NCBI RefSeq assembly: GCF_013385985.1
Contig: NZ_JACAOY010000035.1
Coordinates: 1 to 64,000, forward strand
Source: Pseudomonas sp. B6002
Lineage (GTDB): Bacteria; Pseudomonadota; Gammaproteobacteria; Pseudomonadales; Pseudomonadaceae
Length of the DNA: 64,000 nucleotides
Direction of reading: 5' to 3'
Shown here: piece after piece, positions 18,445-27,900 of the stretch
Layout: each line of letters starts with the position of its first letter
How positions within the stretch are numbered: position 1 is the first letter of the stretch
The notes under the pieces: generated by a model
What the model was told of the DNA's origin: nothing
The model's input: only the letters and a program-made list of their open reading frames with translations
The model's database searches: none
Translations under genes and position numbers: made by a program

Positions 18445-19108
18445 CGCGGGCTTCCAGCAGATAGCCGAGACCGCGGAATGTCACGATGGCGATGGGCTGG
18501 CCATCGAGTTTCTTGCGCAGGCGGTGCACGTAGATCTCAATCGCGTCAGGGCTGGCTTCTTCGTCCAGGCCAAACACCTGGGAGGCCAGTTGTTCCTTGC
18601 TCATCACGCGGCCCGGGCGAGCGATCAACGCCTCCAGTACCGCCTGCTCGCGAGAGGTCAACGTCATCAGCTCGCCGCCGACGGTGAAGCGCCTCGTATC
18701 CAGGTCATAGACCAGCACCCCACAGGCCTGCTGACGCTCGCCTCCCAACACGCTGCGTCGCAACAGCGCCTTGACCCGCGCCTCCAGTTCCGTCAGTTCA
18801 AACGGCTTGGCCAAGTAGTCGTCGGCGCCCAGGTTCAAGCCGTGCACGCGGTCTTTCACATCGCTGCGAGCCGTCAGCATCAGCACCGGCAAGTTTTTTC
18901 CACGGGCGCGCAAGCGTGCCAATACCTCGAAACCGTCCATGCGCGGCAGCCCCACGTCGAGGATCGCCGCCGCGTATTCCTCGCTGCTCAAGGCCAGGTC
19001 CGCGGCCACCCCATCGTGCAACACGTCGACGGTCAACCCCGTGCTCTTGAGCGCTTGGGCGACACTTTCGGCGAGCTGCAAATGGTCTTCAACCAGGAGG
19101 ACACGCAT
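18437..19108 (-). CDS. tctD: Response regulator TctD (OmpR family)
   Basis: A 223-aa two-domain regulator. The receiver domain has phospho-acceptor D51 (ILDVGLPRMDG) and conserved K101 region (DYLAKPF). The C-terminal winged helix has LTSREQAVLEAL and a YVHRLRKKL recognition helix. It presumably binds the three TGAAAG repeats in the 236-bp gap to opdH. Confidence 0.93.
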   Translation of the reverse strand: MRVLLVEDHLQLAESVAQALKSTGLTVDVLHDGVAADLALSSEEYAAAILDVGLPRMDGFEVLARLRARGKNLPVLMLTARSDVKDRVHGLNLGADDYLAKPFELTELEARVKALLRRSVLGGERQQACGVLVYDLDTRRFTVGGELMTLTSREQAVLEALIARPGRVMSKEQLASQVFGLDEEASPDAIEIYVHRLRKKLDGQPIAIVTFRGLGYLLEARDA

Positions 19109-19196
19109 GGTTTTTTTACCTCATTCGGGCATGGTCGACGCCACGCTTTGCCGGGCAGTTTACAGGCGCTACCTGCCCTGTGAAGCCCGAAAACAT

Positions 19197-19224
19197 TGAA
19201 AGGCAACTGAAAGGTTAGTGAAAG
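19197..19224 (+). promoter_or_regulatory. Probable TctD operator: three TGAAAG direct repeats
   Basis: TGAAAG occurs at 19197, 19208 and 19219, an exact 11-bp period. In-phase direct repeats about one helical turn apart are the usual binding pattern of OmpR-type regulators. The array lies between the divergent tctD and opdH. Confidence 0.65.
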
Positions 19225-19322
19225 CTTCGCCCTTTAGCATCGGGCAACGGTGGGTTCTGCCCGCCCAGCTACCTGATCCGTAGCGCCCGAAAAACGCCTC
19301 GAAGCGTTTTCGCCAAAATAAG

Positions 19323-19330
19323 AACAATAA
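19323..19330 (+). promoter_or_regulatory. Crc/Hfq catabolite-repression (CA) motif before opdH
   Basis: AACAATAA fits the AANAANAA motif bound by Hfq-Crc. It sits directly upstream of the CGGAG ribosome site of opdH, where binding would block translation when preferred carbon sources are present. Confidence 0.5.
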
Positions 19331-19344
19331 CGGAGTACACAACG

Positions 19345-20637
19345 ATGCTGTCGACACAGCCCCAGGCGTCCTCGCCTGTTCGTTTTTCCCGCCTGACCCA
19401 AACCGCCCTCGCCAGTGCCGCTGCCTTTGCCGGCTTCTCGCCGCTCAGCCAGGCTGCCTTTTTCGAAGACAGCAGCGCCACCCTCGAAACCCGCAACATG
19501 TACTTCAACCGCGACTTTCGCGACGGCACCAGCGCACAGCAATCCAAGCGCGACGAATGGGCCCAGGGCTTCATGCTCAACCTGCAATCGGGCTACACCG
19601 ACGGCACCGTCGGTTTTGGCGTGGACGCGCTGGGCATGCTCGGGGTCAAGCTCGACTCCAGCCCCGACCGCACCGGCACCGGCCTGTTGCCGACCCACGA
19701 CGACGGCCGTGCCGCCAATGAATACTCCAAGCTGGGCCTGACCGGCAAAGTGAAGATCTCCGCCACCGAGTTGAAGATCGGTGCCCTGATCCCGGAGCTG
19801 CCGATTCTCAAGCCCAACGATGGCCGCATCCTGCCGCAGACCTTCAACGGCGGCCTGCTGACCTCCAAAGAGTTCAAGAACCTGGTGTTCACCGCTGGCC
19901 GCCTGGACAAAGCCAAGGACCGCGACGACACCAACTACGAAGACATCGCCCTCAACAACAAGAACAGCCGCTTCCTGACCGCAGCCACCGGCAAGCACTT
20001 CAACTTCGGTGGCGCCGACTACAAATTCGCCGACAAGATCACCGGCAGCTACCACTTCGCCCAGCTCGACAACGTGTACCGCCAGCACTTCCTCGGCCTG
20101 GTCGCCGCACGCCCGATGGGCCCCGGCACCTTTGGCACCGACCTGCGCCTGGCCATCAGTGATGACACCGGCAACGCCCGTGGCGGCAAGATCGACAACA
20201 AATCCTTCAGCAGCCTGTTCAGCTATGGCCTCAATGGCCATAAGCTCAGCGCCGGCTACCAGCGCATGTTCGGTGACAGCGCGTTTCCGTATGTGGATGG
20301 CAGCGACCCGTACCTGGTCAACTTCGTGCAGATCAACGACTTTGCCGGCGCCGAAGAGCGCTCCTGGCAAGCCCGCTACGACTATGACTTCGCCAAGCTG
20401 GGCATTCCCGGCCTGAGTTTCATGAGCCGTTACCTGTCGGGTGACAACATCAAGCTCAAGAACGGCGAGACCGGCAAGGAATGGGAACGCAACAGCGAGA
20501 TCCGCTACGTGGTGCAGAGCGGCACATTCAAGGATGTGGCCGTGCGCCTGCGCAATGCCACCTACCGCACCAACTACTCGGCCCGTGATGCGGATGAAGT
20601 GCGCTTGCTGGTCAGCTACAGCGTCGTTCTCTGGTAA
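19345..20637 (+). CDS. opdH: OprD-family outer-membrane porin, tricarboxylate type (OpdH-like)
   Basis: A 430-aa outer-membrane channel of the OprD family with an N-terminal signal sequence (cleavage near SQA, residues 36-38). Beta-barrel strands follow, and the terminal VSYSVVLW ends in an aromatic residue. OpdH of P. aeruginosa takes up cis-aconitate and citrate. The position directly in front of tctCBA and opposite tctDE points to that subfamily rather than to an amino-acid-specific OprD. Confidence 0.88.
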   Translation: MLSTQPQASSPVRFSRLTQTALASAAAFAGFSPLSQAAFFEDSSATLETRNMYFNRDFRDGTSAQQSKRDEWAQGFMLNLQSGYTDGTVGFGVDALGMLGVKLDSSPDRTGTGLLPTHDDGRAANEYSKLGLTGKVKISATELKIGALIPELPILKPNDGRILPQTFNGGLLTSKEFKNLVFTAGRLDKAKDRDDTNYEDIALNNKNSRFLTAATGKHFNFGGADYKFADKITGSYHFAQLDNVYRQHFLGLVAARPMGPGTFGTDLRLAISDDTGNARGGKIDNKSFSSLFSYGLNGHKLSAGYQRMFGDSAFPYVDGSDPYLVNFVQINDFAGAEERSWQARYDYDFAKLGIPGLSFMSRYLSGDNIKLKNGETGKEWERNSEIRYVVQSGTFKDVAVRLRNATYRTNYSARDADEVRLLVSYSVVLW

Positions 20638-20649
20638 GTAGCCCCTCAT

Positions 20650-20657
20650 AACAACAA
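20650..20657 (+). promoter_or_regulatory. Crc/Hfq CA motif before tctC
   Basis: AACAACAA is a perfect AANAANAA motif, 6 bases upstream of the CGGAG ribosome site of tctC. tct genes are plausible Crc targets because they import secondary carbon sources. Confidence 0.6.
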
Positions 20658-20673
20658 AGACGGAGATAAACAG

Positions 20674-21657
20674 ATGACCTTTTCACTGCGTAAACTGGCC
20701 CTCGCCGCCGGCTGCATGATGTTCGCCGGCCAACTGTTGGCCGCCGACGAGCCCAAGCGCCCGGAGTGCATCGCCCCGGCCTCGCCAGGCGGTGGTTTTG
20801 ACCTGACCTGCAAGCTGGCGCAAAGCGCGCTGGTCAACGAAAAGCTGCTGAGCAAGCCAATGCGCGTGACCTACATGCCGGGTGGCGTGGGCGCGGTGGC
20901 CTACAACGCGGTGGTCGCACAGCGCCCTGCGGACGCCGGCACCCTGGTGGCATGGTCCAGCGGTTCGTTGTTGAACCTGGCCCAGGGCAAGTTCGGCCGC
21001 TTCGATGAAAGCGCCGTGCGATGGCTGGCAGCCGTCGGCACCAGCTACGGTGCCATCGCGGTGAAAAACGATTCGCCCTACAAGACCCTCGACGACCTGG
21101 TCAAAGCCCTGAAGAAAGATCCGGGCAGCGTGGTGATCGGTTCCGGTGGCACCGTCGGCAGCCAGGACTGGATGCAAACCGCCCTGATCGCCAAGGCCGC
21201 CGGGATCAATCCGCGCGAGCTGCGCTACGTGGCCCTCGAAGGCGGCGGTGAAATCGCCACTGCCCTGCTCGGAGGTCACATCCAGGTCGGCAGTACCGAC
21301 ATCTCCGACTCCATGCCGCACATCCTCAGCGGTGACATGCGCCTGCTGGCGGTGTTCTCCGAGCAGCGCCTGGACGAGCCAGAAATGAAGAACATTCCGA
21401 CGGCCAAAGAGCAAGGCTACGACATCGTCTGGCCAGTAGTGCGCGGCTTCTACCTCGGGCCAAAAGTCAGCGATGCCGACTACGCCTGGTGGAAAGACGC
21501 GTTCGACAAACTGCTGGCGTCCGACGAGTTCGCCAAGCTGCGTGACCAGCGCGAGCTGTTCCCGTTCGCCATGACCGGCCCCGAGCTGGACACCTACGTG
21601 AAGAAACAGGTGGCTGACTACAAAGTGCTGGCCAAAGAGTTCGGCCTGATCCAGTAA
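20674..21657 (+). CDS. tctC: Tripartite tricarboxylate transporter substrate-binding protein
   Basis: A 327-aa periplasmic binding protein (TctC/Bug family) with a signal peptide (MTFSLRKLALAAGCMMFAGQLLAA). The family motif CIAPASPGGGFDLTC contacts the carboxylate. It delivers citrate or a related tricarboxylate to the TctAB permease. It lies 36 bp after opdH and is separated from tctB by a REP doublet. Confidence 0.93.
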   Translation: MTFSLRKLALAAGCMMFAGQLLAADEPKRPECIAPASPGGGFDLTCKLAQSALVNEKLLSKPMRVTYMPGGVGAVAYNAVVAQRPADAGTLVAWSSGSLLNLAQGKFGRFDESAVRWLAAVGTSYGAIAVKNDSPYKTLDDLVKALKKDPGSVVIGSGGTVGSQDWMQTALIAKAAGINPRELRYVALEGGGEIATALLGGHIQVGSTDISDSMPHILSGDMRLLAVFSEQRLDEPEMKNIPTAKEQGYDIVWPVVRGFYLGPKVSDADYAWWKDAFDKLLASDEFAKLRDQRELFPFAMTGPELDTYVKKQVADYKVLAKEFGLIQ

Positions 21658-21666
21658 ACGCCCTTC

Positions 21667-21766
21667 TGTGGGAGCGGGCTTGCCCGCGAAAGACATCAAC
21701 GATGACGCGTGCTGCCTGGACACGCGCAGCGTCCTTGGATTTTTCGCGGGCAAGCCCGCTCCCACA
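21667..21766. repeat. REP doublet between tctC and tctB
   Basis: Arms GTGGGAGCGGGCTTGCCCGC and its inverted copy GCGGGCAAGCCCGCTCCCAC lie about 50 bp apart. The doublet sits inside the operon, where such hairpins often stabilise the upstream mRNA. It would raise tctC (binding protein) levels above those of tctBA. Confidence 0.9.
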
Positions 21767-21787
21767 AAAGCGGCCTAGGAGCTTCCT

Positions 21788-22246
21788 ATGCTTTTACAAC
21801 GCATTTTCGCCAGCGTGATGCTGCTGGTCTGTGCCGGTCTCGCGCTGATGGCTTGGCCTTATCAGGCCGCGTTTTCCTACGAGCCGGTGGGGCCGCGCGC
21901 CTACCCGCTGCTGATGCTTGGGCTGATGAGCCTGGGCCTGATCTACATGCTGTTTCGCCCACAGCCCACCAAGCACACCGAAGACGAACCGGCGCTGGAC
22001 CGCGAGACCCTGATCAAGATCGGCATCTGCGTGGCGCTGCTGATCGTGTTTGCCGGCACCTTCGAACCCCTGGGTTTCATCCTCAGCAGCATGCTGATCG
22101 GCATCCCCATGGCCCGCCTGTACGGTGGCCGCTGGTTGCCGAGCGTGGTGATCGTCACGTTGATGGCCATCGGCTTGTACCTGCTGTTCGACAAAGCCAT
22201 GGATGTACCGCTGCCCCTCGGCCTGCTCGACGTTCTGGAGAACTGA
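21788..22246 (+). CDS. tctB: Tripartite tricarboxylate transporter small membrane subunit
   Basis: A 152-aa membrane protein with four predicted helices (about 5-25, 40-55, 80-100 and 115-140). It is the small partner of TctA. The start is ATG after TAGGAG. It ends 1 bp before the tctA start. Confidence 0.88.
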   Translation: MLLQRIFASVMLLVCAGLALMAWPYQAAFSYEPVGPRAYPLLMLGLMSLGLIYMLFRPQPTKHTEDEPALDRETLIKIGICVALLIVFAGTFEPLGFILSSMLIGIPMARLYGGRWLPSVVIVTLMAIGLYLLFDKAMDVPLPLGLLDVLEN

Positions 22247-22247
22247 C

Positions 22248-23762
22248 ATGGATACTTTCAGCTATTTGGGTCAGGGCTTCGGCGTTGCACTGTCCCCCTA
22301 CAACCTGGTGACCGCGCTGTGCGGCACCTTGATCGGCACCGTGGTCGGCCTGTTGCCGGGTTTGGGCCCGATCAACGGCGTTGCGCTGTTGATCCCCATC
22401 GCGTTTGCCTTGGGCCTGCCGCCAGAGTCGGCGTTGATCCTGCTGGCAGCCGTGTACCTGGGCTGCGAATACGGCGGCCGTATCAGCTCGATCCTGTTGA
22501 ACATCCCGGGCGAAGCCTCCACCGTGATGACCACCCTCGACGGCTACCCGATGGCCCGCAAAGGCCTGGCCGGTGTGGCGCTGTCGTTGTCGGCGTGGAG
22601 TTCGTTCATCGGAGCCTTTATCGCCACCTGCGGCATGGTGCTGTTTGCGCCGCTGCTGGCCAAATGGGCGATTGCCTTCGGCCCGGCGGAATATTTCGTC
22701 CTGATGGTGTTCGCGATTGTCTGCCTCGGTGGCATGGCCGGTGACAAACCGCTGAAGACCTTCGTGGCGGCGCTGATCGGCCTGTTCCTGTCGGCGGTCG
22801 GTATCGACGCGAATAGCGGCGTGTACCGTTTTACCGGCGATAACATCCACCTCACCGACGGCATTCAATTTGTCGTGCTGGTCTTGGGCCTGTTTTCCAT
22901 CAGCGAAATTCTGCTGCTACTGGAAAAAACCCACCGCGGCCAGGAAGCGGTCAAAGCCACCGGGCGCATGCTGTTCAACTTCAAGGAAGCCTCGGCGGTC
23001 TTCGTGGTGAACATCCGCTGCGGCCTGCTGGGTTTCATCATGGGCGTGTTGCCCGGCGCCGGCGCCACCCTGGCCTCGGCCGTTGCCTACATGACCGAAA
23101 AACGCCTGGCCGGTGCCAGCGGCAAATTCGGCCAGGGCGACATGCGCGGCCTCGCCGCCCCAGAAACCGCCATTGGTGCTTCTGCCTGCGGCGCCCTGGT
23201 GCCGATGCTGACCCTCGGCGTACCCGGTTCGGGCACCACGGCGGTGATGATCGGCGCCCTGTCGCTGTACAACATCACCCCGGGCCCGCTGCTGTTCCAA
23301 CAGCAACCCGACATCGTCTGGGGCCTGATCGCCTCGTTGTTCATCGCCAACATCATGCTGGTGATCCTCAACATCCCGATGATCCGCATCTTCACCCGCA
23401 TCCTCGCCGTACCGAACTGGGCGCTGGTACCCGTGATCGCCATCATCACCGCGATCGGTGTGTACGCGGTTCACGCCACCACCTTCGACCTGTTCCTGAT
23501 GGTCGGTATCGGCATCTTCGGTTATATCCTGCGCAAGCTCGACTTCCCGCTGTCGCCGGTGCTGCTGGGCTTTATCCTCGGCGGCCTGATGGAGCAGAAC
23601 CTGCGCCGTGCGCTGTCGATCTCCAACGGAGCGCTGGACATCCTCTGGTCGAGCCCGATCACCTTTGGTGTGTGGGTACTGACCGCGCTGATGCTGGCCT
23701 TCCCGCTGGTGCGCATCTACCGCAAACGTGCCCTGCAGCGTCGTGCCCTGGCCGATGTCTGA
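22248..23762 (+). CDS. tctA: Tripartite tricarboxylate transporter large membrane subunit
   Basis: A 504-aa inner-membrane protein with about 12 helices and the family repeats GLLPGLGPINGVALLIP (near residue 35) and GVLPGAGATLASAVAYMTEK (near 265). It uses the ion gradient to import the ligand bound by TctC. The start at 22248 is 1 bp after tctB. The frame extends 15 codons upstream into tctB and that part is not used. Its stop overlaps the start of the AbrB-family gene. Confidence 0.95.
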   Translation: MDTFSYLGQGFGVALSPYNLVTALCGTLIGTVVGLLPGLGPINGVALLIPIAFALGLPPESALILLAAVYLGCEYGGRISSILLNIPGEASTVMTTLDGYPMARKGLAGVALSLSAWSSFIGAFIATCGMVLFAPLLAKWAIAFGPAEYFVLMVFAIVCLGGMAGDKPLKTFVAALIGLFLSAVGIDANSGVYRFTGDNIHLTDGIQFVVLVLGLFSISEILLLLEKTHRGQEAVKATGRMLFNFKEASAVFVVNIRCGLLGFIMGVLPGAGATLASAVAYMTEKRLAGASGKFGQGDMRGLAAPETAIGASACGALVPMLTLGVPGSGTTAVMIGALSLYNITPGPLLFQQQPDIVWGLIASLFIANIMLVILNIPMIRIFTRILAVPNWALVPVIAIITAIGVYAVHATTFDLFLMVGIGIFGYILRKLDFPLSPVLLGFILGGLMEQNLRRALSISNGALDILWSSPITFGVWVLTALMLAFPLVRIYRKRALQRRALADV

Positions 23763-24783
23763 GGTCACCTTTAAACATTGGTGGGGAACACCGCTGGTCG
23801 GCCTGGCCGGCGGTTACCTGGCCAGCCTGGTCGGCTGGCCTTTGCCGTACATGGTCGGCTCGTTGCTGGCGATCATTCTGGTGCGTTGCCTCACGCCGTG
23901 GCAGTTGGCGGAGATTCCCGGCGGGCGCAAATGCGGCCAATGGGTGGTGGGCATCGGCATTGGCCTGCACTTCACCCCGGTGGTGATCGAGCAGGTGATG
24001 AGCCACTTCGGGCTGATCTTCTTCGGCGCACTGGTCACCAGCCTGTCGAGCATTGTCGGCGTGTGGTTGATGCGCCGCAGCGGTGAAGACCGCGCCACGG
24101 CGTTTTTCTCCAGCATGCCGGGCGGTTCCGGTGAGATGGTCAACCTCGGCGCACGCAACGGCGCGGTGCTCAGCCGTGTCGCGGCGGGGCAGAGTCTGCG
24201 GGTGTTGGTGGTGGTGCTGTGTGTGCCGGCGATCTTCAAGTACCTGCTTGAAGGCGGCACGCCACAGTTTCATCCGGCGCCGGTCAGTTGGCCTTGGCTG
24301 TTCGCATTGTTTCCGATGGGCGCACTGGTGGCCTGGGGTTGGCAACGTTTACGCCAGCCGAACCCGTGGCTGTTCGGGCCCTTACTGGTGAGTGCGACTG
24401 CCAGCGTTGTGTGGGATCTGCACATCGGCTTGCCCGATGGCGGCAGCCAGATCGGCCAATGGTTGATCGGCAGCGGCCTGGGTTGCCACTTCAACCGGCA
24501 GTTCTTTCGCCGCGCGCCTTCGTTCATGGGCCGCACCTTGATCGGCACCGCGCTGACCATGGCACTGGCGACGTTGGCGGCGGTGGGGTTGAGTGCGCTG
24601 ACTCATTTGGACTTGCGCTCGCTGACCCTGGGCATGATGCCCGGCGGCATTGCCGAGATGAGCCTCACCGCCGAAACCCTGCAACTGTCGGTGCCGTTGG
24701 TGACGGCGATGCAGGTGATGCGCTTGTTGTTTGTGTTGTTTCTGGCGGAGCCGTTGTTCCGGCACTGGAACCGCCAACCTTGA
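23755..24783 (+). CDS. AbrB-family (AbrB/ammonia-monooxygenase-related) membrane protein
   Basis: A 342-aa membrane protein with two copies of the AbrB duplicated domain (about 10-165 and 185-340). Each copy has a PGG-containing loop: SSMPGGSGEMVNLGAR and GMMPGGIAEMSLTAE. Members are often annotated as transcriptional regulators but look like transporters. The ATG overlaps the tctA stop by 8 bp (ATGTCTGA), so it is translationally tied to the tricarboxylate operon. Confidence 0.8.
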   Translation: MSEVTFKHWWGTPLVGLAGGYLASLVGWPLPYMVGSLLAIILVRCLTPWQLAEIPGGRKCGQWVVGIGIGLHFTPVVIEQVMSHFGLIFFGALVTSLSSIVGVWLMRRSGEDRATAFFSSMPGGSGEMVNLGARNGAVLSRVAAGQSLRVLVVVLCVPAIFKYLLEGGTPQFHPAPVSWPWLFALFPMGALVAWGWQRLRQPNPWLFGPLLVSATASVVWDLHIGLPDGGSQIGQWLIGSGLGCHFNRQFFRRAPSFMGRTLIGTALTMALATLAAVGLSALTHLDLRSLTLGMMPGGIAEMSLTAETLQLSVPLVTAMQVMRLLFVLFLAEPLFRHWNRQP

Positions 24784-24828
24784 CCTGGACGGGCGTGGCT
24801 CGCAACGAGCTACGGCCGCTGGTCTGAA

Positions 24829-24844
24829 CTGTCAATTCTCACAG
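24829..24844. promoter_or_regulatory. 16-bp dyad upstream of the first Ig-like repeat gene
   Basis: CTGTCAATTCTCACAG, which fits CTGTSA-N4-TSACAG, ends 102 bp before the start at 24947. Matching dyads occur at 32949 and 35255, in front of the two other Ig-like repeat genes. A likely binding site of an unknown regulator. Confidence 0.55.
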
Positions 24845-24946
24845 CTGGTCAGGCCGTGAGGCGGAGCGCTGAATCAAGGCCTCGACTCAATTCAACGATG
24901 AATCACGGGTCGTGCTCTTGATTAATACTCAGACAGGTATCCCGTC

Positions 24947-27900
24947 ATGACACATGATCAAAACTCCCTACCAGCTACCACCTGTAGCTGCACATCGACG
25001 GATTTGACATCTGATCAAACCCAGCCGCCAGCCGTGCCCTGCGGCTGCGTACCCATAGTGCAACGCAGAAAACCTGGTAGAAAACCTGGGGGGCGCCTAC
25101 CTGACAGGCCTGATCCTGGAGGCTGCCCCCCAGGCTTTCACAGGCCACCGTCATCCCGACAGCCCTTCGCTGCGCTGTACCCCTATATTCCGAATCTCAC
25201 TCCCATCGTCGGCACCGACGGAGCCCTCAATAACGCCGCCCTGACAGTCAGCGCCCTCGGCGTCATCTACATCCTCTACGCCTGGCTCGAGCAGGCTGAG
25301 AATGACTTCGTCTGGGTTGAACTCAATGGTTTAGAGGTCAAAAGCTACACCGTCTCCGAGACTGACGCCGCCCTTGGCAAGGATATTACGCTGAACATTG
25401 AGTCCGTTCGGTTTATCGACCAGGCAAACAACACACTGCAAGGCTTCGTCAGGCGCTTGAGCGGTGTCGTCGAGGAGACCACCCTTTTGAACGTCTGGGT
25501 GGACACCAAAGCGCCCGGGGGCCTAGACCCACAGGCCAGTACCCCCACCATCAATGAAAACCTGGCGCGTCCCCGCTTCGAAGATCCCACCATCGAAGCC
25601 TTCGGCATCATCACCCAGGCGGCCGCTCAACTCGGCATCAAGGTGATCATTGATGATTACCCGGTGAACCCGCTGGTGGATCAGGTCTACCACCGCAAAG
25701 AAGGTGATGTGATCTTCATCAGTATTGGCGGGGTGATCGTCACCCACACAGTCACCAGTTTTGAGGCCTCCGGCAACGCGCCCATCGTTATTACCATCAA
25801 CTACGGCATTTGGTTGCAGGTGACGCCCGGGGTAAACATTCTTGAATGGTACGTGCGGGATAAGGCTGGCAATCAATCCCACGGCTTTTCGATTCCAAGG
25901 CTTATACAAAGCAACGTGGGCGGGGGTACCGGCCCGTTGTTGCCTGAACCGTATGTGCTTGAATCCGATTACGACGGGGGTTCAGACGAAGACTTCATTG
26001 ACACTGATGCACAATTGAGCGACCTGAACACTGAAATATCAATCAGAAATTATGGCTGGGCCCTCAACGACCAAGTACTTGTCACCTATCTAGGGCTTAC
26101 CTCGACAGGTGAGCCTCTCAAGCATATCGAAACCGCTGACATACCACAGCCCAACGCGTTGCGAATTTACGTTCCCCTACCATTGGAGTTTGCCAAAAAA
26201 CTTGCGGGGGGCCGCTTGTTGATTACTTACGAACGCGTGCGAGTGGGTGAGGCGAATACGCCCTCCAATGCCGTCGTTTACAGCATGCGCGGCACGCCTG
26301 TTGACAACAGCCGGCCAGCCCCCGTGGTCAAAGGGCTCGTAGGCGGTGTCCTGCCGGTAGATACTGATCCAGTGGAAATTACCGTGCCCTTCTTCGGACA
26401 AGACCCCAGTGACAAGGTCGACCTGATCATCGAAGGCAAGGCCCTGGACGGCACCCCTGTGTATGCGAAATACACTGAGATCGCAGGCACGGGAGACCTC
26501 GACTACTTTCTGGACTACTCCAGCGTATTCGCCCCTCTGGAGGGTTCATCTTTCAAGGCGTACTATGTGGTCAATGACGACACCACTCGTCCGTCGAAAT
26601 CGGTAGTCGTTCAGGTGGGCGACATTGCGGTGACACTGCCGCCTCCTACTTCGCCAGAAGCACCACCGCCTGACCATGTATTTGATGAACTCGTCAGCAA
26701 AGGCAACCTGAAGGCACTCGTCCATCCACATTCGAGCATCGCCCTGAACGATGAGGTCCGGGTTGTTGCCATTGGCAGCAAACCAGGTGGCAGTATCACC
26801 ACCGCGTGGTTGAAAGTGACGTCCACCTGGTTTAACTCACCGCTGCCTTTCACGATTGCGCGCGCGATTGTGCTGGCGAACAAAGAAGGCACCATGACAC
26901 TGCACTGGGAAGTCAGGACACTGCCTACAGACACACCGCTCAAATCTCTACCGTTGATCGTCAACGTAGGCGCGATGCTGCAAATCACCGACTGCCCAAG
27001 CCTGCTCGAAAGCACCTTTGTGTCACCTTGCGTCACGCAACTTAATCCGCTGAACGTCTGGACGCCCTCGCCTCGTATCGTCACATTCAGGGTCAAATAT
27101 CTGATGCAGCCTACAGATCTTGTGACACTGGTGGTGCAGGGCAAGCCAGGTCTGGGAATGCCCTCTATCCCGTCTAAACCCGGCGTTCCGGATGCAGGCC
27201 ATGACTACATCACGTTTGCCTACGGCAGTGACTTTGTCGCAGCTTATTTGGGTGAGCCCTTCACCGCGCATGCTGAAGTGCAGCGCAACGGAAACGTTAT
27301 TGAGTCTCCTAAGCTGACCGTTAACGTGGATGCGCTGTCGGAACAAACACTTGAATTAGTGAGCGTACCTGAAGCGGTGGGGGGGGTTATTACTGCCAGT
27401 GGCACCAACAATGTGCGCGTTACGCAGTGGCCATTTTTCAAAGCTGGACAAGCAGTGTTTATTTTCCTTGAAAATACCTCAGGCAACTTAACACTGCGCG
27501 ATGGCACAGTCGTCAGCCCCTCTGAGTACACGGTGGGGTACACCTCAAATCCAATTCCGCAGAGTTTTCTCAACAGTCTTGAAGATGGAAGCACATTGAC
27601 GATTAAGGGATACTTATCTTTAGATGGCACCCAAGATATTTCAGCGGCAATTGCGTTGAAAGAAGTCACTTACATCGTCAGTGCGCCCGTATTTATCACG
27701 CCAAGCGTCACGAAAATAAACACACCCAAAAAAGCAATTTCGCTCTCTGGATACACCTCTTGGACAAGTGTGACCGTGGTTATAGAGTCCGAACCTAACA
27801 AAGAAGTTGAGGTGCTCGATGGAGGCATTTTAAAAAGTAAAAAAATGGCTGATGCCAATGGTATATCAACCCACCCTCTAAGCTCACTCAGCAGAACAAG

